From Telmatospirillum sp. (lineage in GTDB: Bacteria; Pseudomonadota; Alphaproteobacteria; Rhodospirillales; Magnetospirillaceae): DNA of 49,323 nucleotides. Under the pieces are notes generated by a model. That model did no database searches, was not told the DNA's origin, and worked only from the letters and a program-made list of their open reading frames with translations. The stretch is from assembly GCA_031291415.1 (NCBI GenBank), contig JARLJB010000012.1, positions 1 to 49,323 on the forward strand. The letters are read 5' to 3'. A program made the translations under genes and the position numbers. Position 1 is the first letter of the stretch, and each line of letters starts with the position of its first letter. Shown in pieces: positions 26,845 through 35,456 of this stretch.

Positions 26845-27576
26845 ATGAATCGCGTCCTTCGTCTCGGAGTGAACATCGACCACGTCGCGACCATTCGCAA
26901 CGCCCGCGGTGGTTTGCATCCCGATCCGGTTCGCGCCGCCAAACTGGCGGCGGATTCGGGCGCCGACGGCATCACGGCGCATTTGCGCGAGGATCGCCGG
27001 CACATTGCCGACGAGGACATCGGCCGCCTGATCCAAGCTGTCTCGCTGCCGCTCAACCTCGAAATGGCGGCGACGCCGGAAATGGTTGTGGTTGCGCTTC
27101 GCCATAAGCCGCACGCCGTTTGCATCGTTCCTGAGCGGCGCGAGGAGCGGACGACCGAAGGCGGCCTGGACGTCGTTCGTTATCGGGAAAACTTGCGGCC
27201 GATGGTGGCTGCGCTGGTCGGTGCCGGGATTCGGGTGTCGATGTTCGTGGAACCCGACCTTCGGCAAATCGATGCCGCCAAAGACGTCGGCGCGCCGGTG
27301 GTGGAACTGCATACCGGCGCTTACTGCGACGCCGTCGGTGACCAGCACGAGCGCCAGCTGGCACGCGTCGTCGCTGCGGCAGCCCATGCCGAGACCCTGG
27401 GCCTGGAATGCCATGCCGGTCATGGCTTGACCTTCGATACGGTTTTGCCGATTGCCGCCATTCCAACGATCACCGAGCTGAATATCGGACATTTCCTGAT
27501 CGGCGAGGCGATCTTTATCGGGCTTGAGGCCGCCATCCGGCAGATGCGCAGGCTGATGGCCGAGGCGCGGGCGTGA
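26845..27576 (+). CDS. pdxJ: Pyridoxine 5'-phosphate synthase
   Basis: PdxJ condenses 1-deoxyxylulose 5-phosphate with 3-amino-2-oxopropyl phosphate in the DXP-dependent vitamin B6 pathway. The 243-residue TIM-barrel protein has [62 protein letters not shown] and [14 protein letters not shown], including the catalytic His and Glu positions. ATG 26845 is preferred, with GGGAGAAG upstream; an upstream TTG would add four residues. It follows rsh by 25 bases. Confidence 0.95.
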   Translation: MNRVLRLGVNIDHVATIRNARGGLHPDPVRAAKLAADSGADGITAHLREDRRHIADEDIGRLIQAVSLPLNLEMAATPEMVVVALRHKPHAVCIVPERREERTTEGGLDVVRYRENLRPMVAALVGAGIRVSMFVEPDLRQIDAAKDVGAPVVELHTGAYCDAVGDQHERQLARVVAAAAHAETLGLECHAGHGLTFDTVLPIAAIPTITELNIGHFLIGEAIFIGLEAAIRQMRRLMAEARA

Positions 27577-27589
27577 TGAGAGCGATCCG

Positions 27590-28012
27590 GTGATTCTCGG
27601 GCTTGGCAACGACCTGATCGATATTCGGCGGATCGAGAAGAGCCTGGAGAGGTTCGGCGATCGCTTCGTCGCCAGAATTTTCACCGATGAGGAACGAGCC
27701 AAGGCGGAACGCCGCGCCGGGACGGCTCGTGGTCGGGCGTCGACTTACGCGAAGCGCTACGCCGCCAAGGAAGCCTGCGCCAAGGCCCTGGGCACGGGAT
27801 TCCGTGCAGGTGTGTTCTGGCGCGATATGGGCGTGGTCAATTTGGCGTCTGGCCAACCAACTTTGCGTCTGACCGGCGGGGCGGCCCGTCGGCTGGCTGA
27901 AATGCTGCCGGCCGGCATGGTGGCCCGCATCGATCTGACCATGACCGATGAATATCCCATGGCCGAGGCTGTGGTGATCATTTCGGCGATACCGGCGGAC
28001 TCTTCGATATGA
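27590..28012 (+). CDS. acpS: Holo-[acyl-carrier-protein] synthase
   Basis: AcpS transfers 4'-phosphopantetheine from CoA to acyl carrier protein. The 140-residue protein has [20 protein letters not shown] with the Mg-binding Asp, and the [17 protein letters not shown] motif with the second ligand Glu. The start is a GTG at 27590, 13 bases after pdxJ. The next gene makes pantothenate kinase, the first step toward the CoA that AcpS uses. Confidence 0.95.
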   Translation: MILGLGNDLIDIRRIEKSLERFGDRFVARIFTDEERAKAERRAGTARGRASTYAKRYAAKEACAKALGTGFRAGVFWRDMGVVNLASGQPTLRLTGGAARRLAEMLPAGMVARIDLTMTDEYPMAEAVVIISAIPADSSI

Positions 28013-28039
28013 TCGGCCGATGAAGATGTCGACGGCATC

Positions 28040-28978
28040 ATGACGGCGATGAACTTCAGTCCGGCGTCCTATCTCGTGTTCGGCCGCGAAGATTGGGCGG
28101 CGTTACGGGCCAATACGCCGCTGTCTCTTTCTCATTCGGAACTGCAAGAGCTGTGTGGACTGAACGAACCGGTTTCATTCGCCGATGTCGCTGACATCTA
28201 TCTGCCGCTGTCGCGATTGCTCAATCTTTATGTCCGGGCGGCTCGTCGCCTCAGCGGCGTCGTCGAAGGGGCTTTCCTTGGCCGGCCAAGTCCGGCGCCA
28301 CCGTGTATCATCGGGGTCGCCGGGAGCGTTGCGGTCGGCAAGAGCACTTTTGCCCGTGTGCTTCGGGCCCTGCTGAGCCGTTGGCCTGATCATCCTCATG
28401 TGGAGCTGGTCACCACCGATGGTTTTCTGCTTCCGACGCAGGTGTTGGAGCGACGGGGCCTGATGTCGCGCAAGGGCTTCCCGGAAAGCTATGATCTGCG
28501 GCGCATGCTGAACTTCCTGATGTCGGTGAAGGCGGGCGAGGCATCTCTCCGGGTGCCGGTCTATTCGCACGAGGCTTATGACATCGTGCCGGGCGAGTTC
28601 CAGTATGTCGATCGACCGGATGTCCTGATCTTCGAAGGTCTCAATGTGCTGCAGGTGGTTGCCGGCGCACCGGCCGTCGCATCCGATTTCTTTGATTTCT
28701 CGATCTATCTCGATGCCGACGTCACCGACATCGAACGGTGGTACAGCGAGCGGTTCTCGCTTTTGCAGCGCACTGTGTTCCAGAGACCGTCGTCCTATTT
28801 TCATCATTTCAAGGACCTGACGCCGGCACAGGCCGACGACGTCGCCAGGGACATCTGGCAACACACCAATCTTCCCAATCTGCTGCACAATATCGAGCCG
28901 ACACGCGAGCGGGCACGCCTGGTGATTCGAAAGGATGCGTCGCATGCTATCAAGGAGATGTGGCTTCGCCGGGCCTAA
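28040..28978 (+). CDS. coaA: Type I pantothenate kinase
   Basis: CoaA phosphorylates pantothenate, the committed step of CoA synthesis. The 312-residue protein has the P-loop GVAGSVAVGKST (about 92-103), the LVTTDGFLLP and RKGFPESYD pantothenate and ATP region, VPVYSHEAYDIV, and FEGLNVLQ. A eukaryote-like or type III enzyme is excluded by these motifs. The gene follows acpS by 27 bases; in many alphaproteobacteria this place is taken by lepB-rnc-era, so its position here is a local rearrangement or a lineage trait. Confidence 0.94.
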   Translation: MTAMNFSPASYLVFGREDWAALRANTPLSLSHSELQELCGLNEPVSFADVADIYLPLSRLLNLYVRAARRLSGVVEGAFLGRPSPAPPCIIGVAGSVAVGKSTFARVLRALLSRWPDHPHVELVTTDGFLLPTQVLERRGLMSRKGFPESYDLRRMLNFLMSVKAGEASLRVPVYSHEAYDIVPGEFQYVDRPDVLIFEGLNVLQVVAGAPAVASDFFDFSIYLDADVTDIERWYSERFSLLQRTVFQRPSSYFHHFKDLTPAQADDVARDIWQHTNLPNLLHNIEPTRERARLVIRKDASHAIKEMWLRRA

Positions 28979-28999
28979 AAGCGCGATGACATTCAGACC

Positions 29000-29230
29000 C
29001 TAATGCGCCGGTTTGCTTTCTTTTATGATTTGAACCGGAACCACACCCGCTTCCCTTTTAGCGAACGGGGCCGGGGACGATGGTTGGGCTGCTGGTGCCG
29101 ACAAAGCGCCGACCGCGGCGACAAACTTCGATCCGAAGACATAGAGCTGCAGCACATAAAGCGACATCCCACCGGCGACGACCAGTGCGGCAAGGCGGAT
29201 CGGCCAGGAAAGGTTCGGCGGCTTGAGCAT
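29000..29230 (-). CDS. Small single-pass membrane protein
   Basis: The 76-residue product has one clear membrane helix (about residues 9-30, WPIRLAALVVAGGMSLYVLQ) followed by an Ala/Pro-rich tail. I do not recognise a family. The ATG at 29230 is a guess because the ribosome binding site is weak; longer in-frame starts upstream overlap the VOC gene. It is on the same strand as the VOC and cupin genes. Confidence 0.45.
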   Translation of the reverse strand: MLKPPNLSWPIRLAALVVAGGMSLYVLQLYVFGSKFVAAVGALSAPAAQPSSPAPFAKREAGVVPVQIIKESKPAH

Positions 29231-29283
29231 GGCTTTTAATACGGGGCCAGCGGCAGTCGACACAAGACTTTCTTTGACGCGCT

Positions 29284-29703
29284 CTACGTCTTCTCGGCCG
29301 GCGCGTCGTCGCCGTCTGCTGAGTAGACGCGCGGCGGATTGAGCGCCCAGGAAGGCGAGATGCGATTTTCTCCCGCTGAAAACAGGCAGATCCGGTTGCC
29401 ATCGGGGTCGCGTAACCTGGCTTCCCGCCATGCCCATTGCTGAAGGGCGGGATCGCTGTCGAAGACGATGCCACGGGATTTGAAGATCTTTACGTCGTGA
29501 TCGAGATCAGCGCATTCGAAATAGACGACGATGCCCGGGATGACGGCCTCGGCCTTTTCGACGGAAAAGGTCGATCCGCCATCGGGGCACAGGAACCGCG
29601 CATAATGCGGTGATCCAACGATCTGTGTCAGGCCGAGGCGTAGATAAAACGATATGGCGCGGGGGACATCGGTGACCGGAACGGTGACTTGGTTTAGCCG
29701 CAT
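29284..29703 (-). CDS. VOC-family (glyoxalase/bleomycin-resistance fold) protein
   Basis: The 139-residue protein has one VOC domain: LNQVTVPVTDVPRAISFYLRLG, the central CADLDHDVKIFKSRG and the closing ARLRDPDGNRICLFSAG strand. These carry plausible metal-ligand positions, although the N-terminal His is Gln here (LNQV). Members include glyoxalases, dioxygenases and resistance proteins; the substrate cannot be named. AGGAGA lies about 11 bases before the ATG at 29703. A short C-terminal tail follows the domain. Confidence 0.85.
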   Translation of the reverse strand: MRLNQVTVPVTDVPRAISFYLRLGLTQIVGSPHYARFLCPDGGSTFSVEKAEAVIPGIVVYFECADLDHDVKIFKSRGIVFDSDPALQQWAWREARLRDPDGNRICLFSAGENRISPSWALNPPRVYSADGDDAPAEKT

Positions 29704-29821
29704 GGATGCCAGCTCTCCTGGTTACATTTATGTCCCTTGGTCCTGCCCCCGAATCCTCAACGCTTGGCCGCGACCTTAATGGTCGCTGGGGCGACGCACG
29801 TCAGATTTGACGCCCGCCGCT

Positions 29822-30331
29822 CTAAAACGGACCATTCGACGCGCGAAGCGCGTCGGGCAAGCCGTCATGCGGCCCCAGTTTTCGAGGTGGCGCATCGTTC
29901 CACCATTGCTTGCCGATCGTTTGGTCGTATGCCGCGTGCAATGGGTAGTGAAATCTGTTGTCCGGTCGGTTGCGGTCGCCCACGACCAACAGGCGGACCA
30001 GTGCATCGGTGTTGTTGAGAAAACAATGTGCCTGGCCGGTGCCAGCGGGAAAACCGACACCATCACCAGGCTTCAGTCGGTAAAGGTCGCCATCGAGCCA
30101 GACGTCGGGGGTCCCTTCGACGACGAAGATGAACTCGTCTTCCTTCTCTTCCGCATGCGGCCAGGAGGTGCGACGCCCGGGCGGCAGTACCTCGTGATGG
30201 ATGCCAAGGCGCTGGAAACCGAAGATCTTGCCGAACGGAGACCCGATGGACATCAACTCCCGGCTGCCGGGATAGTGGGACTCGTCGGTGTCCTGGATGT
30301 CCTGATAATAGCGGATGCAATCGGGCGTCAT
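29822..30331 (-). CDS. Cupin-domain protein
   Basis: The 169-residue protein has a central cupin barrel: HHEVLPPGRRTSWPHAEEKEDEFIFVVEG is motif 1 (positions about 45-73, with two His and two Glu-type ligands) and GDGVGFPAGTGQAHCFLNN is motif 2 with its His. The tail (HYPLHAAYDQTIGKQWW) is typical of cupins that are annotated near sugar or carboxylate metabolism. Function is unknown. The ATG at 30331 has GAGAGG 9 bases upstream. Confidence 0.8.
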   Translation of the reverse strand: MTPDCIRYYQDIQDTDESHYPGSRELMSIGSPFGKIFGFQRLGIHHEVLPPGRRTSWPHAEEKEDEFIFVVEGTPDVWLDGDLYRLKPGDGVGFPAGTGQAHCFLNNTDALVRLLVVGDRNRPDNRFHYPLHAAYDQTIGKQWWNDAPPRKLGPHDGLPDALRASNGPF

Positions 30332-30445
30332 CACCGGAAACCTCTCGACTATGGTCCGAATCCGCGGACCTGAACGTCAGGATCGTAGAGAGAAAATGCG
30401 GACACGGGCCCAAAAATCAATCCCATCGGTCCATTCGCGCCAGAG

Positions 30446-30646
30446 TTACCTCGCCTGGTGGTCAGCGAGAACGATCTGCGTCGATGGGCTGCCCAGCAGG
30501 TCCTGGACATGGATGCAGGCGCCGCCGCTTTGTCCGCAACCACTGGCGGCATTGAGGCCGACGAAGGCGAAAAAGCATCCAATGACGAGAGCGCAGGCGC
30601 TGTTGGCGAGATGATCCTTAAGGGTCCGCGGGTGGGGATACAGCAT
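30446..30646 (-). CDS. Small membrane protein (66 aa)
   Basis: A strong AAGGAGG site 5-6 bases before the ATG at 30646 supports this as a real gene. The product has a basic N-terminus, one hydrophobic stretch (ACALVIGCFFAFVGLNAA, about residues 18-35) and a short tail with three further cysteines or a CGQSGGAC-type segment that could be extracytoplasmic. I do not recognise it. It is divergent from hupU, and the two starts are separated by 117 bases. Confidence 0.6.
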   Translation of the reverse strand: MLYPHPRTLKDHLANSACALVIGCFFAFVGLNAASGCGQSGGACIHVQDLLGSPSTQIVLADHQAR

Positions 30647-30718
30647 GGTGTCCTCCTTGTCGGAAAGGGAACATAACGTGAACATTGGCCGTCGGCAAGG
30701 GGATTTTTGGCTTGTTCT

Positions 30719-30734
30719 CATCAATTGGTTGATG
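30719..30734 (+). promoter_or_regulatory. Perfect palindrome upstream of hupU
   Basis: CATCAATTGGTTGATG is a perfect 16-base dyad (CATCAA / TTGATG around TTGG) ending 29 bases before the hupU start. It may be a binding site for a dimeric regulator. No GG-N10-GC sigma-54 element was found beside it by eye. Confidence 0.4.
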
Positions 30735-30763
30735 GCGTTGGCCTGTCGGTCCTAGAGTTGGGT

Positions 30764-31777
30764 ATGGTTACTCGTTTGAAATCTCGTTTGAGCGTGCTGT
30801 GGTTGCAGGCCGGCAGTTGCGGCGGTTGCACGATGTCGGCTCTTGGTGCTGAGACGCTTGGGTTGAGCGAAACCCTTGAGCGCGCCGATATCGAGCTGCT
30901 GTGGCACCCCTCGTTGGCCGAAGAGGGCGGCCCCGAGGTGTTGCGTCTGCTGGAACAGTGTCGAAGCGGCGAACGGGCCTTCGACGTGCTGTGTGTTGAA
31001 GGGGCCTTGCTGACCGGTTCGAACGGCAATGGCCGATTCCAAATTCTCGCCGGCGGGCTGCGGCCGGTGTCCTGCTGGGTACGGGACCTTGCGCAAAGGG
31101 CGCGCTATGTGGTGGCCGTCGGAAGCTGCGCGGCGTTCGGCGCCATTCCGGCCTCTCCGGCGGTTCCGACCGAAGCCAAGGGATTGCAATATACCGGTGA
31201 GGAGCCGGGTGGTCTATTGGGGGCGGGATGGTTGTCGGGCAGCGGCCTGCCGGTCATCAATGTGTCGGGATGCGCCCCGCATCCCGGTTGGGTGGTGGAA
31301 ACGCTTATGGGGTTGGGGCAGGGTATTCTGCAAACGGCCGATCTGGACAGTTTCGGGCGACCGCGGTTTTGGGCAGACCATCTGGTGCACCATGGCTGCG
31401 CCCGTAACGAGTTTTACGAGTTCAAGGCCAGTGCCGCCGCACCTTCGCAACTCGGCTGTCTGTTGGAGAACCTGGGCTGCAAGGGAACGCAGGCGCCGGG
31501 AGACTGTAACCTCCGGCTGTGGAACGGCGGCTGGTCCTGCCCGAACGCTGGCTATGCCTGCATCAACTGCACGTCTCCTGCTTTTGAAGATCCGATCGGG
31601 GCCTTTCTTGAAACGCCGAAGGTTGCCGGCGTGCCTCTTGGACTGCCGGTCGATATGCCGAAGGCATGGTACGTCGCGCTGTCGGTTCTCTCCAAATCGG
31701 CGACTCCCGACCGCGTTCGCAAAAACGCTTGCGAGGACCACGTGGTCGTGCCGCCGCATTGTCGTTCGACATCGTGA
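30764..31777 (+). CDS. hupU: Regulatory [NiFe]-hydrogenase small subunit
   Basis: This 337-residue protein matches HupU/HoxB, the small subunit of H2-sensing hydrogenases (group 2b). It begins LSVLWLQAGSCGGCTMS with proximal-cluster cysteines and has no Tat signal and no C-terminal anchor, so it stays in the cytoplasm. Further cluster ligands lie in VAVGSCAAFGA, VSGCAPHPGW, HHGCARNEFYEF, NLGCKGTQ and GYACINCTSP. The sensor complex detects H2 and passes the signal to a HupT-type kinase. The ATG at 30764 fits the family start; an earlier in-frame ATG at 30707 lacks similarity. The large-subunit gene follows after 10 bases. Confidence 0.92.
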   Translation: MVTRLKSRLSVLWLQAGSCGGCTMSALGAETLGLSETLERADIELLWHPSLAEEGGPEVLRLLEQCRSGERAFDVLCVEGALLTGSNGNGRFQILAGGLRPVSCWVRDLAQRARYVVAVGSCAAFGAIPASPAVPTEAKGLQYTGEEPGGLLGAGWLSGSGLPVINVSGCAPHPGWVVETLMGLGQGILQTADLDSFGRPRFWADHLVHHGCARNEFYEFKASAAAPSQLGCLLENLGCKGTQAPGDCNLRLWNGGWSCPNAGYACINCTSPAFEDPIGAFLETPKVAGVPLGLPVDMPKAWYVALSVLSKSATPDRVRKNACEDHVVVPPHCRSTS

Positions 31778-31787
31778 GGTTTTTCCT

Positions 31788-33239
31788 GTGAGCGAGCTGA
31801 TCCTTGGACCTTTCAGCAGGGTCGAGGGCGATCTGGAAGTCAGGATCGAGATCAACGACAACCGGGTTGCCCAGGCTTTTGTGGCGGCACCGCTCTATCG
31901 TGGTTTCGAGCAGATCCTACAGGGGCGTCCAGCCCAGGACGCGCTGGTCATTGCACCGCGCATCTGCGGAAGCTGCTCAGTTTCGCAGTCGGTCGCCAGC
32001 GCCCAGGCTCTCGCCATGGCGATGGATGTCGTGCCGCCGGCCAACGGCGTGATAGCCGCCAATCTGATTCTCGCCTGTGAGAATGCTGCCGATCATCTGA
32101 CGCACTTCTATCTTTTCTTCATGCCGGATTTCGCCTCGGGCACTTATGGCGGTCGGGGGTGGCATGACCGCGCGGTGGAACGATTCAAGGCACAGTCGGG
32201 CGTTGCCGGACGTCAGGCGCAGAAGGCCCGCGTCGCCTTTTTGCATGCGATGGGAATCCTGGCAGGAAAGTGGCCGCACAATCTCGCGGTGCAGCCTGGT
32301 GGAACCACCAAATCGGTCGATCTCGGCGAGCGGATGCGACTTCTGGCAGTGCTGGCGGAGTTTCGCAGTTTTCTTGAGACGACGCTGTTTGCCGACTCCT
32401 TGGAAAACATCGCCGCTCTGACCTCTGTCGATGCCCTGGAGAGGTGGCGGGAAGAGCGTCCGGCGGAGGTGGGCGACTTTCGTCTGTTCCTGCATATCGC
32501 CGAGGACTTGCACCTTTCCACGGTCGGCCGCGGGCCGGCACGGTTTCTCAGTTATGGAGCCTTTGGCGGAAACGACGGACAGTTGTTCGCGTCCGGCCTG
32601 TGGCGCGACGGCGATCTCTCGCCTCTCGATCTGGCGGGACTGCGCGAGGATCTCAGTCACGCCTGGATGTGTGGCGGCAGCCAGCATCCGGATGACGGCG
32701 TGACCATGCCCGATGCCGACAGGCTCGACGCCTATAGTTGGTGCAAAGCGCCGCGTCTCAACGGCGAGACCTGCGAGGTTGGGGCTTTCGCCAGGCAGAT
32801 GGTGGCCGGACATCCGTTGATCCGGGCCCTGGCGGTCGTTGCCGACGGTCGTGCCAGCGTCCAGGGGCGGGTCGTCGCGCGCTTGCTGGAACTGGCGCTC
32901 CTGGTGCCGGCGATGGAACGCTGGGTGCATTCCCTGGCCGGCGCCGAAGCCTATTGCCAATCGGTGGCTGTGCCGGATCGCGCTGACGGTTTCGGCCTGG
33001 TCGAAGCGGCTCGGGGAAGCCTCGGTCACTGGTTGTCGGTGGAGGGTGGGCAAATTCGCCAATACCAGGTTGTCGCGCCGACCACATGGAATTTCTCGCC
33101 GCGCGACAAAGCCGGCCAGCCTGGCCCCCTGGAAGAGGCGTTGGTTGGCGCGGCGGTTCTTCCGGGAGAGGAGTTTCCTCTCACGGTTCAGCATGTCATT
33201 CGATCGTTCGATCCCTGTATGCGCTGTGCCGTGCACTAA
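31788..33239 (+). CDS. hupV: Regulatory [NiFe]-hydrogenase large subunit
   Basis: The 483-residue HupV/HoxC-like subunit holds the [NiFe] centre. N-terminal ligands are Cys60 and Cys63 (RICGSCSVSQS) and C-terminal ligands Cys477 and Cys480 in DPCMRCAVH. The protein ends exactly at that His, with no extension to be cut off, which marks sensory hydrogenases and means no maturation protease is needed. The start is a GTG at 31788 with GAGG 8 bases upstream; the frame extending left to 31029 overlaps hupU and is rejected. The CGSC form in place of CGIC is a minor variation. Confidence 0.93.
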   Translation: MSELILGPFSRVEGDLEVRIEINDNRVAQAFVAAPLYRGFEQILQGRPAQDALVIAPRICGSCSVSQSVASAQALAMAMDVVPPANGVIAANLILACENAADHLTHFYLFFMPDFASGTYGGRGWHDRAVERFKAQSGVAGRQAQKARVAFLHAMGILAGKWPHNLAVQPGGTTKSVDLGERMRLLAVLAEFRSFLETTLFADSLENIAALTSVDALERWREERPAEVGDFRLFLHIAEDLHLSTVGRGPARFLSYGAFGGNDGQLFASGLWRDGDLSPLDLAGLREDLSHAWMCGGSQHPDDGVTMPDADRLDAYSWCKAPRLNGETCEVGAFARQMVAGHPLIRALAVVADGRASVQGRVVARLLELALLVPAMERWVHSLAGAEAYCQSVAVPDRADGFGLVEAARGSLGHWLSVEGGQIRQYQVVAPTTWNFSPRDKAGQPGPLEEALVGAAVLPGEEFPLTVQHVIRSFDPCMRCAVH

Positions 33240-33254
33240 AAATACCGTGCAAAA

Positions 33255-34817
33255 TCAAAATGTATTCACCAACTGACCATCCATGCTCATCTCGGAGACA
33301 AGCGTATGGACATGGTAGTGCATGGCAGATTTGACCGCATAAACCTGCAGTACGTCGGTCGGCGGTAAATGGCGCAGAAGCCGGCCCATGGAACGGCGGT
33401 AGTGTCGACGAAGGTCTCTGTCCTTCACTTTGGTTTGCAGGCGCAGGAAAATGAAGGCCGCCTCGGCGACCAGGCTGACGTCGAGCAGGAAGCGGCGCCA
33501 CGGCCTGTCGCGAAGATGCTCGCGACGCGGGTTGCTCTGACGCAACCGGCCTGTCAAATAAAGGTCGTCGAGACGTTGGAAATAGGCCTCGGGGTCATAG
33601 AGTTCGCGCATCACCCGAAGATATCCTTCGCGCAACGCATGGCGATCCATGCCCACGGGGATCACGTTCGTCCCGTAAAGCGGACGGTCATCGGGATCGA
33701 GACGGCCCTCCCGGGCCAGTCGGTCATGGAGTGGCGTCTTCGGGATGGCCGATAGCATGCCGACCATGCTGCTGACGATGCGCGCCTGCTGGATGAAACG
33801 AATCTGGCGCTCGAAAATGTCGTGGCCGTCGTTGTCGAACCCAAGGATCATGCCGCTCCACACTTCCATTCCGGCATTCTGGATGGCGTGGACCTTTTCG
33901 GCCATCGACCCTCCTTTTCGCAAGTTTTGTGTTTTTCCGGTTTCCTTGAGGGAGTCCTCGTTGGGCGTTTCGATGCCGACGAAGACGATGCGTATATTGG
34001 CTGCGACCATCAGGGCCATCAGTTCCGCGTCGTCGGCGAGATCGAGGGAGGCCTCGGTGAAGAAGATCATCGGATAGTCATGGGCGCGCTGCCAGGCGAC
34101 GACCTCAAGCAACACCTCCCTGATCGCCTTCTTGTTGCCGATCAGGTTGTCGTCGACGATGAAAACGGTGTCGACGCCGGGCGTCTTCCTGAGAGCTTCC
34201 AATTCGGCGATGACCTGGCCTGAGGTTTTGATGCGTGGGCGCCGGCCGAAGGTGACGATGATGTCGCAGAATTCGCAATTGAATGGGCAGCCTCGCGAAA
34301 ACTGGATACTGGCCAGCGCGTAGCGGCTCATTTTCAGCAGGTCATGACGCGGAACCGGTACCTTGGTCATATCGGTCTTTTCCGTCTGCTCATAACGTCC
34401 TGCGTGTTTGCCGTCGGCCCACTGCTCAAGGAACAGCGGCCAAGTGTTTTCCGCCTCGCCAACGAAGATGACGTCGGCAAGGGTGCCGAAATAATCCTCC
34501 TGCACCGTGACCCAGGGTCCGCCCACCACCGTGAAGACTCCTCGGCGTTTGAGTTCCTCGAGAACTTCCGTCATGCGGAATCGTTGCACCGACATGCCCG
34601 TCACTCCGACGATGTCGGCGCGGGCGCAGCGTTCGAAATCGATGGCTTCGACATTCTCGTCGATCAGGGTGAAGCTATGCCCTTCCGGCGTCAGCGCGGC
34701 CAGCAAGGGTAACGCCGCCACCGGAAGATTGGCCTGGTAGCCAAGCAAATGGAGTGCGTGTTCAAGTCCCCAATAGCTCGGCTCGAAACGTGGGTTGATC
34801 AAGACTATGTCGGCCAT
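33255..34817 (-). CDS. B12-binding radical SAM protein (DUF4070, HpnP-like)
   Basis: The 520-residue protein has an N-terminal cobalamin-binding Rossmann domain (about 1-130; LINPRFEPSYWGLEHAL, GVTGMSVQRF, VVGGPWVT), a radical SAM barrel with the cluster motif Cys177-x3-Cys181-x2-Cys184 (SRGCPFNCEFCD), and a C-terminal DUF4070-type region. HpnP, the hopanoid C-2 methylase, shares this architecture and the segments FVGIETPN and GMILGFDND, so a methyl transfer or ring chemistry on a lipid-like or polycyclic substrate is possible but not shown. ATG 34817 is taken since similarity begins there. The gene is divergent from the hyb operon and convergent with hupV. Confidence 0.85.
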   Translation of the reverse strand: MADIVLINPRFEPSYWGLEHALHLLGYQANLPVAALPLLAALTPEGHSFTLIDENVEAIDFERCARADIVGVTGMSVQRFRMTEVLEELKRRGVFTVVGGPWVTVQEDYFGTLADVIFVGEAENTWPLFLEQWADGKHAGRYEQTEKTDMTKVPVPRHDLLKMSRYALASIQFSRGCPFNCEFCDIIVTFGRRPRIKTSGQVIAELEALRKTPGVDTVFIVDDNLIGNKKAIREVLLEVVAWQRAHDYPMIFFTEASLDLADDAELMALMVAANIRIVFVGIETPNEDSLKETGKTQNLRKGGSMAEKVHAIQNAGMEVWSGMILGFDNDGHDIFERQIRFIQQARIVSSMVGMLSAIPKTPLHDRLAREGRLDPDDRPLYGTNVIPVGMDRHALREGYLRVMRELYDPEAYFQRLDDLYLTGRLRQSNPRREHLRDRPWRRFLLDVSLVAEAAFIFLRLQTKVKDRDLRRHYRRSMGRLLRHLPPTDVLQVYAVKSAMHYHVHTLVSEMSMDGQLVNTF

Positions 34818-35085
34818 GGTTATCCCATCAAGATGTCGGACTATTGCTGCCCACGCCGATGTAATGACCTGATCGGAAAATGTGCTACGTCGTGATTGCG
34901 TCGTTACATCGTATATTGAAGTGCATTTCATTTTTAGACAGCGATCGGCTCTCGACCGTGAACGCTTCGCCGAAGTCGGTGCGCAAGACAGCAGCAGAGC
35001 ACAGGCTGACCAACATTAATCATTAATTTTCGCCTTCAGTCCTCGCAAACGATGTCAACGTGGCGGCGATCGCTAGAAAGATACC

Positions 35086-35100
35086 TTCCACTGGGTGGAA
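35086..35100 (+). promoter_or_regulatory. Candidate upstream activator site for HupR
   Basis: TTCCACTGGGTGGAA is a perfect 6-3-6 palindrome centred about 107 bases upstream of the sigma-54 element's GG, a usual distance for an enhancer site. A CTTCCAC half-site follows near 35107. Assignment to HupR is inferred from context. Confidence 0.5.
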
Positions 35101-35199
35101 CGTGATCTTCCACTCATCGGGGTTAATGCGTTCCGGAATTATCCCGATATTGCTGATAACCATTTGCGAAATAAGGTGATGCTGCATTTGGCTGACATC

Positions 35200-35214
35200 T
35201 GGCCCGGGTCTTGC
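35200..35214 (+). promoter_or_regulatory. Sigma-54 (-24/-12) promoter of the hydrogenase operon
   Basis: TGGCCCGGGTCTTGC has the invariant GG at 35201-35202 and GC at 35213-35214, exactly ten bases apart, and matches the TGGC-N8-TTGC pattern at most positions. Transcription would start near 35226. The window's HupR-like regulator has the GAFTGA loop needed to activate such promoters. Confidence 0.7.
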
Positions 35215-35456
35215 GTTGGTCCTTGCTATTCATGAGACCAAGAAGGTCCGACGTGGGAGGGTGAGGGGTGTTCGCTCACTGTCTAGAGATTGTCCAGCCG
35301 CCGCGCAGTCGCAAGATGGCGCCGGCCTGTCGTCTTTGTCACGACGCCATCCCCGGGCCCATCGGAAGTCTTTATCGGTTTTGACCATTTCCCCGCCGAT
35401 GGCTGCGCGCCGCGGCGGCGATTCGTTCTTCGCGCGAGCAGAGAGAGGTTGGGAAT

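Larger units (their letters stand above)
34818..35456. other. Intergenic control region between radical SAM gene and hyb operon
   Basis: These 639 bases hold no convincing gene. They contain an AT-rich patch (ATTAATCATTAAT, 35015-35027), the TTCCAC/GTGGAA palindrome (35086-35100), a second CTTCCAC half-site near 35107, a TTCCGGAA dyad near 35131, and the sigma-54 element at 35200-35214. About 240 bases of leader separate the expected start of transcription from the ATG at 35457, which is long for an mRNA leader. I saw no TTG-N5-CAA site of the Rhodobacter HupR type. Confidence 0.6.

Noticed and set aside
31029-31787. Extension of the hupV frame far into hupU
   Set aside because: Similarity to large subunits starts at the GTG at 31788, which has its own ribosome binding site; the extension is composition noise.
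34818-35456. A small gene in the long space before hybO (for example a frame at 35216-35671)
   Set aside because: It overlaps hybO, lacks family resemblance, and begins at the predicted sigma-54 transcription start; the region is better explained as control DNA and leader.
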